Source: DASVWH01 sp036389715
GTDB taxonomy: Bacteria; Acidobacteriota; Blastocatellia; Pyrinomonadales; Pyrinomonadaceae
Length of the DNA: 13,130 nt
Reading direction: 5' to 3'
Assembly (NCBI GenBank): GCA_036389715.1
Contig: DASVWH010000188.1
Coordinates: 1-13,130, forward strand
Shown here in pieces: positions 6,387-13,130 of this stretch (the stretch's first letter is position 1; every line of letters starts with the position of its first letter). Under the pieces are notes generated by a model. That model was not told the DNA's origin. It ran no database searches and worked only from the letters and a program-made list of their open reading frames with translations. The position numbers were made by a program, and so were the translations under genes.

Positions 6387-6405
6387 CGACTCGGGATTCC
6401 ATCAA
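6377..6405 (-). promoter_or_regulatory. Candidate sigma-70-type promoter for the H1-tailed membrane protein
   Basis: On the - strand, TTGATG (6400-6405 on the + strand) is separated by exactly 17 bp from TAGCAT (6377-6382), with TGC directly before the -10 as in an extended -10 element. The start point would give a leader of about 30 nt that contains the AAGGAG ribosome site. Confidence 0.45.
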
Positions 6406-6464
6406 TGCGCGAAAGAAGGGTTTCGCCGCACGGGCCGCCGGGATGGCCTGCCGCCCGCCGCGCC

Positions 6465-6539
6465 CGCGGGTGCTGCGGACGATTAGAGTGGCCCGATTAT
6501 CTTCGATGGGCTATCATCTTTTCAAAGGCAGCACCTGCG
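6465..6539 (+). promoter_or_regulatory. Long stem in the leader of the secreted protein gene
   Basis: CGCGGGTGCTGC (6465-6476) pairs with GCAGCACCTGCG (6528-6539) over 12 bp. The only non-Watson-Crick pair is G-U if read on the + strand. Inside it GTGGCCC pairs with GGGCTAT with two G-U pairs. The wobble pattern favours an RNA on the + strand, in the leader of the gene starting at 6623. No known riboswitch class was recognised. Confidence 0.35.
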
Positions 6540-6622
6540 CCGGGCCAATTTCAGCCGGAGACAGTCCGGCCCGCGCTCTGCTCGGCCTTCTCAATTTCCC
6601 TCCCGGAGCAAATGAGGTCTTT

Positions 6623-8455
6623 ATGATTTTAAGGCGCTCGGTCTATTCGTTCACGCTCCTTCTCCTGCTGCTTATCTACCCTTTTGCCAGGGCGCAGACG
6701 TCCGCCCCGTCGCCTCCAGCCGACGGACAGAAGAAGGCTCAACTTGAGCTTGAGCGGAAGGCTCTGGACCTGCTCGACGAAGTGATTAAGCAGTCGGAGT
6801 CCTTCAGGAACGCGGAGAACCGCATCCGCATCCGGGCCGTCGCCGCGGACCTTCTCTGGAAGTACGACGACCGGCGTGCGCGCACGCTTTTCAGAGAGGC
6901 GACGGCCAGCCTCTCCGACCTGCTGAATAATCAGGAGAACACGGAACAGCCTTCATCGCCCCGTTCAATGTCGGAAGGGCTCCCGGGCTTGCGCCACTTC
7001 ATCCTCCAACTGGCCGGACAGCACGACGCGCGGCTGGCAGGCGAACTGCTGCGCGCGACGCGCAGGGCCGCGGCTGCCGGAAATCAGGGCTCCAGGTCAC
7101 CCGAAGACGAGCTTAATATGGAGATGACCCTGGCGACGCAGTTTGTTGCCACCGATCCGGCCCAGGCGCTCCAGCTCGCCCGGGAAGACCTCTCCAGGGG
7201 CTTCCCCACTCGATTGCCCGAAGTAGTCTCGGCGCTCTGGTTGAAAGACCAGGAGATGGGCGCAAAGCTGGCCGCAGAGATCGTCGTCAAGCTGCGCTCG
7301 GAGAGGCTGGAACGAAACAACGCGGCCGCGCAGATGGCCGTCAACCTGCTCCGCATGGCTTCCGACCCTCCAGTAGACGAGGCGAAAAACAGCTCTCGGA
7401 ATATCCCGCTCCTGGACCAGCAGGCCCTTCGCGAGCTGGCGGAAATGATCGCGGCCGAAGCCCTGCGCTCGCCCTCCGCTGGCAACTCATTTACATACCT
7501 GGTTCACTCTGTGCTGCCAGCGGTTGAGAAATACGCCCCGGCACGCGCCGCTCAATTGCGCCGCAAGCTCGCGCCTGTCCCGACCGCCATTGCCCAGGTG
7601 GACGAAGAGAATGAGATGGAGGGCTGGGGGGCATATAACGGGCTGTATGCAAAGGGAAGCATAGAGGAGATTCTGGCCGCAGCCCCGAAAGCGCCCGAAG
7701 AGATGCGCGACCTCCTGTACCAGCGCGCGGCCTCGCTGGCCATCGAGAAGGGCGAGACGGAGCGCTCGCGCCAGCTCATCAACGAGCATGTTAAAGACCC
7801 GAATCTGCGTAAGAGGCTGCTCGAAGAGGTGGAGCAGAAGGCCGTCCTGACGGCAGCCGAGCAGGGCAAAATCGAACAGGCTCGAAAGATGCTCTCAACG
7901 CTTCGGACCAATCAGGAGCGCGTCTCCTTACTGACGCAGCTTGCCCTCGGGGCGCTCGCAAAGGGCGAGCAGAAGATCGCGCTGCAACTGCTCGAAGAGG
8001 CGCGCGAGATGGTGACGGGCCGCGCCAGGAACATAGAGCAACTCGGCGTGCAAGTGATGCTCGCCCGCGCTTACGCTCTGGTTGATCCTGATCGCAGCCT
8101 GACGATGCTCGAACCCATCGTGGACCAACTCAATGAGCTGCTGGCCGCCGCGACAGTCCTCGGCGGGTTCTTCGTCGAAGAACTGGTCCGCGACGACGAG
8201 CTGATGCTGGAGCCTTTAGTTATGTTTTCCAGCCAGTTTATGTCTCATTACCTCAACGACCTCAAGCACTTAGCGTTGGCCGATTTTGAGCGGACGAAGG
8301 CCCTGGCCGATAGATTCCAACGCGACGAAGCGCGAATCATGGCACGCCTCCTGGTCGTTCAGAGCATCATCGGCCCACCGCAAACCGCGAAGCCGAGCGA
8401 CCCCCTGACCGTTCAGCCTGAACCGAATATTGCGACGGAGAGTGTCGGCCCCTGA
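6623..8455 (+). CDS. Secreted alpha-helical-repeat protein, hypothetical
   Basis: The product is 610 residues from ATG 6623, chosen because a signal peptide begins there (MILRRSVYSFTLLLLLLIYPFARA, likely cut after Ala24) and GAGG lies 5 nt upstream. The frame stays open upstream to 6374, but that part has no signal-like sequence or ribosome site. After a Pro-rich linker the chain is almost wholly helical, with TPR-like helix pairs easiest to see at about residues 360-465 (for example RAASLAIEKGETERSRQLI and ALGALAKGEQKIALQLLEEAREM). It is probably periplasmic or on the cell surface and probably a protein-interaction scaffold. No catalytic motif is seen. Proteins of this style are common in Acidobacteriota, but I cannot name a family. 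The next gene is 110 nt downstream. Confidence 0.85.
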   Translation: MILRRSVYSFTLLLLLLIYPFARAQTSAPSPPADGQKKAQLELERKALDLLDEVIKQSESFRNAENRIRIRAVAADLLWKYDDRRARTLFREATASLSDLLNNQENTEQPSSPRSMSEGLPGLRHFILQLAGQHDARLAGELLRATRRAAAAGNQGSRSPEDELNMEMTLATQFVATDPAQALQLAREDLSRGFPTRLPEVVSALWLKDQEMGAKLAAEIVVKLRSERLERNNAAAQMAVNLLRMASDPPVDEAKNSSRNIPLLDQQALRELAEMIAAEALRSPSAGNSFTYLVHSVLPAVEKYAPARAAQLRRKLAPVPTAIAQVDEENEMEGWGAYNGLYAKGSIEEILAAAPKAPEEMRDLLYQRAASLAIEKGETERSRQLINEHVKDPNLRKRLLEEVEQKAVLTAAEQGKIEQARKMLSTLRTNQERVSLLTQLALGALAKGEQKIALQLLEEAREMVTGRARNIEQLGVQVMLARAYALVDPDRSLTMLEPIVDQLNELLAAATVLGGFFVEELVRDDELMLEPLVMFSSQFMSHYLNDLKHLALADFERTKALADRFQRDEARIMARLLVVQSIIGPPQTAKPSDPLTVQPEPNIATESVGP

Positions 8456-8565
8456 GACGGGCGCGGCGGGCGGCCTCTGCCTGGACAGACTCTCAGACGC
8501 CTGCTCCCGGCCGCTGTGAGGCAGTGGCCTTTTCAGGCGAGGCTCTAAACCCGCGCCAGCGAAAG

Positions 8566-8985
8566 ATGGAGAAGAGCATCAGTGAAATCGTCGGGCGCGC
8601 GGAGCTGCCCGGTGGCGAGCGAACGCTGGCCTATCGCGCGCTGCGCCCGCTGCTCTGCTCCGCGTGCGGGGCGGAGATTGCCGCGGGGACTCTCTTCACG
8701 CGCCGCAGCCTGGCGCAGGAGAGCCTGCGTATCCTGCCGCGCTGTACAGAATGTGCGCCGTTTCAGTTGCTGCCCGAGCGCAGGGAGATGTCGCCGCTGC
8801 TCGAATCGCTGCTGGCCGCACGGCCCGACGGCCCCGCGCAGGATGCACACGCTGCTCCGGCCAGCGCCCCCAGGCGAAAGAGCGCGATGACACGCGAGCA
8901 TGACGAAAAGCAGAACGACGAGAAGCTGAAGGAGGCCGTCAACAGCCGTTTAGGGCCCGCGCTCAAACGCAAACGTTTGAGTTGA
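8566..8985 (+). CDS. Small CxxC/CxxC zinc-ribbon protein, hypothetical
   Basis: With ATG 8566 the protein is 139 residues; a GTG at 8524 in the same frame would add 14. Neither has a clear ribosome site, and the ATG is preferred because the added residues look non-native. Cys31-x2-Cys34 and Cys60-x2-Cys63, about 25 residues apart, form a four-cysteine zinc-ribbon or treble-clef site. The C-terminal third is charged and probably disordered, ending LKRKRLS. It is likely cytoplasmic, binding nucleic acid or protein. It follows the secreted protein on the same strand and converges with the DUF2231 gene. Confidence 0.65.
   Translation: MEKSISEIVGRAELPGGERTLAYRALRPLLCSACGAEIAAGTLFTRRSLAQESLRILPRCTECAPFQLLPERREMSPLLESLLAARPDGPAQDAHAAPASAPRRKSAMTREHDEKQNDEKLKEAVNSRLGPALKRKRLS
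8962..8981 (+). terminator. Hairpin at the end of the zinc-ribbon gene
   Basis: CTCAAACG and CGTTTGAG form an 8-bp stem with a CAAA loop, overlapping the last codons. There is no direct U-tract (TTGACCGCCGG follows, then TTTT), so a terminator role is uncertain. Confidence 0.3.
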
Positions 8986-9071
8986 CCGCCGGTTTTGCAA
9001 CGCGCCGCCGAATCAGGGCCTGACGGCGAGCCCCTGTCCGGGGGCATGGCCGGTCGGTGCGGATTGATCTT

Positions 9072-9563
9072 TCAGGAAGCGCGCGCCTTGGCCCTCTCTT
9101 CCGCCCTCGCATCATTCTGCGGATTGACCGCGACGCCGTGCTTGTAAACCATGTCGCCGCCGAGCCAGCCCGAGATACAGATTAAGATGAACCCGACCGC
9201 CGACAGCGCGACCGGAAGAGTGTAATCTCCGTTCGCCATGTACGCGCCGCCCGTCCGCGTCCGCAGGTAGAAGCTGACCGCGAACAACAAAAGCGCGAGC
9301 ACGTTGAAACGCGCGTGCCACCCGGCCAGCTTCGAGACGGTTCTATCCTTGATGCCGAAGTAGTCAATGATGCCCGGTATCGCAGCCGCTATACCTCCGG
9401 CGATGCCGCCCGCCAGCGTGTAGAACGCAGTCCGTTCCCAGCTCTGGTTGCCGCGCCAGATGTACATCACGTCCGCGAAGAGCGAAAAGGTCCAGAGAGC
9501 GAACGGGAAAGGGATAATCATCGGATGAATCGGATGCCCGGCGATACTTGCAGGACTCGACAT
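9072..9563 (-). CDS. DUF2231 family integral membrane protein
   Basis: The 163-residue product has the DUF2231 hallmark GHPIHPMIIPFPFALW near the N-terminus (residues 9-24) and four hydrophobic segments at about 15-35, 47-68, 85-101 and 115-134. A short charged C-terminal tail follows GWLGGDMVYKHGVAV. The conserved His residues (10, 13, 83, 142) could bind metal or heme, but the family's function is not established. ATG at 9563 is preceded by AAGGAG about 8 nt away. It is convergent with the zinc-ribbon gene, with 86 nt between them. A frame of 68 codons lies just upstream on the same strand but is not convincing as a gene. Confidence 0.9.
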   Translation of the reverse strand: MSSPASIAGHPIHPMIIPFPFALWTFSLFADVMYIWRGNQSWERTAFYTLAGGIAGGIAAAIPGIIDYFGIKDRTVSKLAGWHARFNVLALLLFAVSFYLRTRTGGAYMANGDYTLPVALSAVGFILICISGWLGGDMVYKHGVAVNPQNDARAEERAKARAS

Positions 9564-9789
9564 TGGGAAGCTCCTTTCACTTGTCAGCAGTCATAACGAA
9601 GCGGCGGCAGCCGGGTTGCACTCCAGCCTCACGGCAACCCTCAAAGCGCACGCGCTCCCGGCACAGGGGCGATGAAAGCAACTCGGGATGAACGCCGCAG
9701 GGGAATCGCGCGCTCACTTTCCGACCAAGCTCCGGCTCGTAGCTGAAGCCTCTACGCTTCAAATCCGGCGAAGAAATTCTCAATTGTTG

Positions 9790-9838
9790 GGTAGTCTTAG
9801 GGTACTACCTAATACTGTATCTGTAAAGAGTTTTTGAA
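9790..9838 (-). promoter_or_regulatory. Possible promoter with overlapping inverted-repeat operator
   Basis: On the - strand TTCAAA (9833-9838) and TATTAG (9809-9814) are 18 bp apart. Just downstream, GGTAGT and ACTACC form a 6-bp inverted repeat with an 8-nt spacer (9790-9809). The same bases also hold TACCC twice at an 11-bp step. The layout would suit a repressor covering the start site of a transcript toward the DUF2231 gene. Confidence 0.25.
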
Positions 9839-9894
9839 GACGCGGCGGCGCTCTCTCGACTCATCAGGGAAGATGAAATTTATCTCTGAGAACT

Positions 9895-10073
9895 GAGCCC
9901 GCCGCGGAAAATGTTTCCGCCAGGGAGAAGGCGGATTGCGCGACGGGCTCGGGCTAAGTATAGGAGGACATTGCGGTTAAGCTGAGACACGGCCTCGTCC
10001 CCGCACGTGTCCTAAGTGGCCCGGAGGATGCGCCCGTGAACTACAGGCAAAGCCCGCCGCGCGGACGAGGCCG
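9895..10073 (-). ncRNA. Candidate structured RNA of unknown class
   Basis: This part of a 565-bp gap (9564-10128) has several strong stems. Stem 1 is CGGCCTCGTCC / GGACGAGGCCG, 11 bp perfect (9990-10000 with 10063-10073). Stem 2 spans 9895-9906 with 9939-9950, 12 bp with one irregular pair. Inside stem 1, CGGGC-TTT-GCCTG (- strand, 10044-10056) is a small hairpin with one irregular pair. Both irregular pairs are G-U if read on the - strand but A-C on the + strand, so the RNA, if made, is on the - strand. Inside stem 2, TCCGCC/GGCGGA and GCGGAAA/TTTCCGC are alternative hairpins. It matches no class I could recall (6S, RNase P, tmRNA, SRP, cobalamin, c-di-GMP). Confidence 0.35.
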
Positions 10074-10128
10074 GGAGCGAGAAGGTCGCTTTGAGACGAC
10101 AAAAAGCTAGCTCTAAGACGGCCCTTGC

Positions 10129-12303
10129 TCAAGGGGTTTTCGGTTTGGCGTCGGGCTTGCCCTGCGTATTACCGGGTTGATTCGACGGCTCAGGGTTGTT
10201 GCGCTGGCCGGTCGTGCGGTCAAAGACGGCGTTCCTGATGAACTGCTCGCTGGTCCAGGGCGGGGGTGCGCCGCCGAGGTACTTGTTGAACCATTCGAGG
10301 TGCGCAGTGTAGTAGAGCGCCATCTCGTACCAACTGGGCCAGTGGCCAGCGTTCGAGTAGATAATCAGTCTCGACGGGACGTTCATCTTTTGCAGCGCCG
10401 TGAAGAACTGCAACGACTGTGTGTAGGGCACGCGGTAATCGCGCTCGCCGGAGATGACCAGGCAGGGCGTCTTGAAATTCTTGACGAAGTTCGACGGCGA
10501 CCATTTCTCGAAGTTCGGCGAGTTCCAAGGCTGGCCCTTGACATCCCACTCCGGCCACCAAAGCTCTTCGGTCGCGCCGTAGAAAGAGCGCCAGTCGAAG
10601 ATGCCCATCATCGAGGCGAGCGCCTTGAAGCGGGTCGTGTGTCCCTCGAACCAGTTCATCATGTAGCCGCCGAAGGACCAGCCCATCGCTCCCATCCGGT
10701 TGCGGTCAACGTATGGCAGCTTTTCCAGCGCGTCCGTGACCTTCATTAAGTCTTCGTAGACGCGCCCGCCCGTGTCGCCCGAAATCTCCGCCGTGAAGTC
10801 CTGCCCGTAGCCCGTCGAGCCGTGCGGATTGGCGAAGGCCACAACGTAGCCCGCGCCCGGATAGACCTGCCAGTCGCCGCGAAAGGCATCGGCCCACTGT
10901 GACTGAGGTCCGCCGTGCACGTTCAGAATCAGCGGGTATTTGCGCGACGGGTCGAAGTCGTGAGGCTTGACGATGAAGACGTGAATCTTCGCGCCGCCGG
11001 AGCCCGTCACCCACATGGCCTCGGCCGGACGGATGTCCACCTCGTTGGTCACGGCGTCGTTGACGTGCGAGAGCTGCCGGGGCGGGGCCGCCACGCGCGC
11101 GGACAACTCTTTGAGGTAAATCTCGTTGGGCTCGCCGACCGAACGCTTGATGTAAACCATGCGCTGCTCGCCCGGGTCGAACTCGAAGGCATCAATGGTC
11201 TTGTCAACGAAGAGCTGCGTGATGGCCTTGGAGTTGATGTCCAGGCGGTAGATCGGGTTCTGCCCTTCGACCGGGCCCGTAAAGTAGATGCTCCTGGAAT
11301 CCCTGGACCACTGAAAGTCGTCTATCCAGTTGCGGAATGATTCCGTCAGGACGGTTGATGTGCCGCTTGCGCGCTCGTAGATGGCGATGCGAAAGAGATC
11401 GGATTCATAGGCGGGCTGGCGCTGCATCCGGTAGGCGATGTATCTCCCGTCGGGCGAATACTTCGGGCTGCCGTCGTAGGCCGGATTCGCGGCCGTCAGG
11501 TTGCGGGGCCGCGGCGCACTGTCCTTGAGCGAAATCAACCAGAGATCGTTGTTGGTCGAGGTCGCCGGAATCTTGTCATGGTTGGAGACGTAGACCAGCT
11601 CCGTGCTGTCTGGCGAGAATGCGTATTGAAGCGGGCCGCCGAGCTGGAAAGTCGGCGCATCGAAATTGCCGGGCGTTACATCCCTGACCTCGCCCGTCGT
11701 CGCGCTGGCGATAAAGGTGTGCGTCCGCGTTCCGTCTTTCCATGCGTTCCAATGACGATAGAGCAGCTCGTCGGCCATGTGAGCCTTGAGCGGACCATTG
11801 CCCCAGGCCTCCGCGATTCTCTTGTTGCACTCGTCGTTGCCGCCGCACTCCGGGTAGACATCCGAAGAGAAGGCGATCCACTTGCCGTCCGGCGACCAGA
11901 GCGGGTCGGAGACTCCCGTCGAGATGTTGGTCAGCCTGCGCGCCTCGCCGCCGCCCGCGCTCATCAGGTAAAGATTGGTGCTCCCTTCTTTCGCGCTGAG
12001 AAAGGCTATCTGCCTGCCGTCGGGCGAGAAGAGCGGCGAGAACTCACTCTTGTCGCTCGCGGTCAACTGGCGCACGTTCTGCCCGCCGATGTCCATCATC
12101 CAGATATGACTGACACGCCGGGCGCGCGAGAGGTCCATGCTGCCGACGACGTAGATGACGGACCTCCCGTCAGGCGAGACGTGAATGTCGGAGATGGACT
12201 TGATCCTGTACAGGTCTTCGAGCGCGAAGGCCCGCTTCTGTGCGCGCAACGCACCCGCGGGCAGTGAGAGTAGAACGAAGAGCAAGAGAGCGCGACGTAA
12301 CAT
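10129..12303 (-). CDS. Secreted S9 family peptidase (prolyl oligopeptidase / dipeptidyl peptidase-like)
   Basis: The 724-residue product starts with a signal peptide (MLRRALLLFVLLSLPAGALRA). Residues 35-410 form a beta-propeller with repeated SPDG motifs (about 43, 93, 137, 283), the WD40-like PD40 pattern. Residues 430-677 form an alpha/beta-hydrolase domain. The triad is intact: Ser543 in GWSFGGYM, Asp622 in GERDYRVP and His654 in NAGHWPS; VHGGPQSQW supplies the oxyanion loop. It should cleave short peptides, perhaps after Pro or Ala, outside the cytoplasm; acylaminoacyl peptidase-like activity is also possible. A Cys-containing insert (PECGGNDEC) sits at 151-159 and the last 35 residues are a Pro/Asn/Lys tail. 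ATG at 12303 has AAGGAG about 10 nt upstream. It follows the GH3 gene by 35 nt and is probably co-transcribed with it. Confidence 0.95.
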   Translation of the reverse strand: MLRRALLLFVLLSLPAGALRAQKRAFALEDLYRIKSISDIHVSPDGRSVIYVVGSMDLSRARRVSHIWMMDIGGQNVRQLTASDKSEFSPLFSPDGRQIAFLSAKEGSTNLYLMSAGGGEARRLTNISTGVSDPLWSPDGKWIAFSSDVYPECGGNDECNKRIAEAWGNGPLKAHMADELLYRHWNAWKDGTRTHTFIASATTGEVRDVTPGNFDAPTFQLGGPLQYAFSPDSTELVYVSNHDKIPATSTNNDLWLISLKDSAPRPRNLTAANPAYDGSPKYSPDGRYIAYRMQRQPAYESDLFRIAIYERASGTSTVLTESFRNWIDDFQWSRDSRSIYFTGPVEGQNPIYRLDINSKAITQLFVDKTIDAFEFDPGEQRMVYIKRSVGEPNEIYLKELSARVAAPPRQLSHVNDAVTNEVDIRPAEAMWVTGSGGAKIHVFIVKPHDFDPSRKYPLILNVHGGPQSQWADAFRGDWQVYPGAGYVVAFANPHGSTGYGQDFTAEISGDTGGRVYEDLMKVTDALEKLPYVDRNRMGAMGWSFGGYMMNWFEGHTTRFKALASMMGIFDWRSFYGATEELWWPEWDVKGQPWNSPNFEKWSPSNFVKNFKTPCLVISGERDYRVPYTQSLQFFTALQKMNVPSRLIIYSNAGHWPSWYEMALYYTAHLEWFNKYLGGAPPPWTSEQFIRNAVFDRTTGQRNNPEPSNQPGNTQGKPDAKPKTP

Positions 12304-12338
12304 TTTAAGTTGACTCCTTTGAATAGATGCGGGGAATT

Positions 12339-13130
12339 TTAAGGGGCATGGTTAACCCTGGTCTTCTGTGCGGAGGCTTTGAGTTGCAGGCCAGTGCCGC
12401 GCGGGTAGAGCCGGGGAAGCGTAATGGGAAGCCTGCCCGTGATGTTCGCCTGGCCCAGCAGGGCACGCGCCGCCGCCTCCTGTAGACTGGGCATGTCGCC
12501 ATAAGCGACGAGATATGTTTGCAGCCGGGGAAAGCTCTGGAGCAGATAAGGGTTGCCGAAGCTGATGCCGACGAGCGGCACATCACGTTTGATTAGTTCG
12601 GCGAGCGCCCGCGCGGACGATTCGGGTATGCCGACGCTCCGCGATTCCCCGGAGCGGACGCGGCCGTAGAGAGAGACTATGACCAGGCCCGCCTCCTGCG
12701 CGAGCCGCAATGCCTGGCGAATCTCCTCCTCCGACGATCTAGCGTCCAGCACCAATGTCTCGATGCGCCTACCCCTGCGGCGCATCTCTTCGCTAAAGGG
12801 CGTCGCAATAACCAGCCGGTCGTCGCCGTTCGTAATCGCCAGGTTGAAGATTTTGCCGTCGGGCTTAAGGCTGATTGGCAAGAGTCCGGCGTCGTTGCGG
12901 ATGAGGGTGATGGCTTGCTCGGCGACTTCGTTGGCGAATGCGACCACGTCCGGGTCGGAGAGCAGGCGGTCTATCTGCTCGATGGGCGTCAGGCGCTGCC
13001 GGACCAGCCCCAGGTCATATTTCGCGGCGAGGATACGGCGGGCCGAGTCCTCTATCCGTTTCAAGGAGATTCGTCCGGCCTGCACGGCCTGGCGCAAGCC
13101 CCTGATGGCCGCGTCGGGGTCCGAAGGCTT
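12339..13130 (-). CDS. Glycoside hydrolase family 3, C-terminal part
   Basis: The frame is open to the window edge, so the N-terminal catalytic barrel with its nucleophile Asp lies outside. The 263 visible residues start with the junction typical of GH3 (AIRGLRQAVQAGRI...RIEDSARRILAAKYDLGL), followed by the GH3 C-terminal domain (AITLIRNDAGLLPI, then GLVIVSLYGR, PLVGISFGNPYLL, and GRLPITLP near the end). Two-domain GH3 enzymes of this type include beta-N-acetylhexosaminidases of NagZ kind and beta-glucosidases. The short form and the SFGNPYLL block resemble the NagZ-like group, which would act on peptidoglycan sugars; substrate cannot be fixed from this part. The S9 peptidase gene follows 35 nt downstream on the same strand. 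Confidence 0.9.
   Translation of the reverse strand, partial: KPSDPDAAIRGLRQAVQAGRISLKRIEDSARRILAAKYDLGLVRQRLTPIEQIDRLLSDPDVVAFANEVAEQAITLIRNDAGLLPISLKPDGKIFNLAITNGDDRLVIATPFSEEMRRRGRRIETLVLDARSSEEEIRQALRLAQEAGLVIVSLYGRVRSGESRSVGIPESSARALAELIKRDVPLVGISFGNPYLLQSFPRLQTYLVAYGDMPSLQEAAARALLGQANITGRLPITLPRLYPRGTGLQLKASAQKTRVNHAP

Noticed and set aside
6374..6622. N-terminal extension of the secreted protein frame to an ATG at 6374
   Set aside because: It would hide the signal peptide inside the protein, and it has no ribosome site; the ATG at 6623 explains both.
9577..9783. 68-codon frame on the - strand just upstream of the DUF2231 gene, Cys- and Arg-rich, starting at TTG
   Set aside because: No ribosome site before the TTG, no recognisable domain and no clear coding bias. 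Its stop lies close to the next ribosome site, which keeps it possible but unsupported.
10031..10062. Resemblance of CAGGCAAAGCCCGCC to parts of the c-di-GMP-I riboswitch
   Set aside because: The first conserved block and the GNRA-type hairpin are missing, and the stems here fold differently.
10122..10140. CCCTT-GCTC-AAGGG hairpin followed by GTTTT on the + strand, overlapping the S9 peptidase stop codon
   Set aside because: It looks like a weak + strand terminator, but no + strand gene leads into it, and on the - strand it has no U-tract.
11578..12267. Long + strand frame of 229 codons opposite the S9 peptidase gene
   Set aside because: Antisense shadow of a gene with an intact catalytic triad and beta-propeller; no domain of its own.

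Overview
The window is GC-rich, gene-dense bacterial chromosome with strong Shine-Dalgarno sites and mostly single-domain housekeeping or cell-envelope genes. The gene mix is a two-domain GH3 glycosidase followed by a secreted S9 peptidase, MsrP/MsrQ, a secreted helical-repeat protein and a DUF2231 membrane protein. It suggests an Acidobacteriota-like soil bacterium (Blastocatellia/Pyrinomonadales type). That is inference from gene content and style; no rRNA or other marker is present to settle it. There is no CRISPR array, transposase, phage gene or toxin-antitoxin pair.

Left block (1-3600, + strand): the C-terminal part of a zinc metallopeptidase (gluzincin type) is followed 6 nt later by an SH3-domain lipoprotein. 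Then come an elongation factor P family protein whose ribosomal loop is of the EfpL/YeiP type, a very acidic small protein and a small membrane-anchored protein. The block closes with a decayed tRNA-Lys(CUU) sequence and a strong bidirectional-looking hairpin terminator at 3569-3598.

Second block (3634-6339): a 22-codon ORF with a strong Shine-Dalgarno site lies just after the terminator. It is followed on the - strand by msrQ and msrP, which form the periplasmic methionine sulfoxide reductase system (transcribed msrP to msrQ). Upstream of msrP, on the - strand, is a membrane protein with a DUF3618-like N-terminus and a histone-H1-like Lys/Ala/Ser tail. Its gene ends in 15-bp tandem repeats and runs into an array of diverging 26-bp tandem repeats.

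Third block (6340-8985, + strand): overlapping divergent promoter candidates share the palindrome TGCTAGCA. A potentially structured leader then precedes a 610-residue secreted alpha-helical-repeat protein, followed by a small CxxC/CxxC zinc-ribbon protein.

Right block (9072-13130, - strand): a DUF2231 membrane protein; a 565-bp non-coding stretch with several long stems that look like a structured RNA read from the - strand; a secreted S9 prolyl-oligopeptidase-like peptidase with an intact Ser-Asp-His triad; and, running off the right edge, the C-terminal domain of a GH3 glycoside hydrolase that probably forms an operon with the peptidase.

No complete new system is evident. The items most worth following are the unassigned structured region near 9895-10073, the EfpL-type loop in the EF-P protein, the H1-tailed membrane protein with its repeats, and the tRNA-Lys relic.
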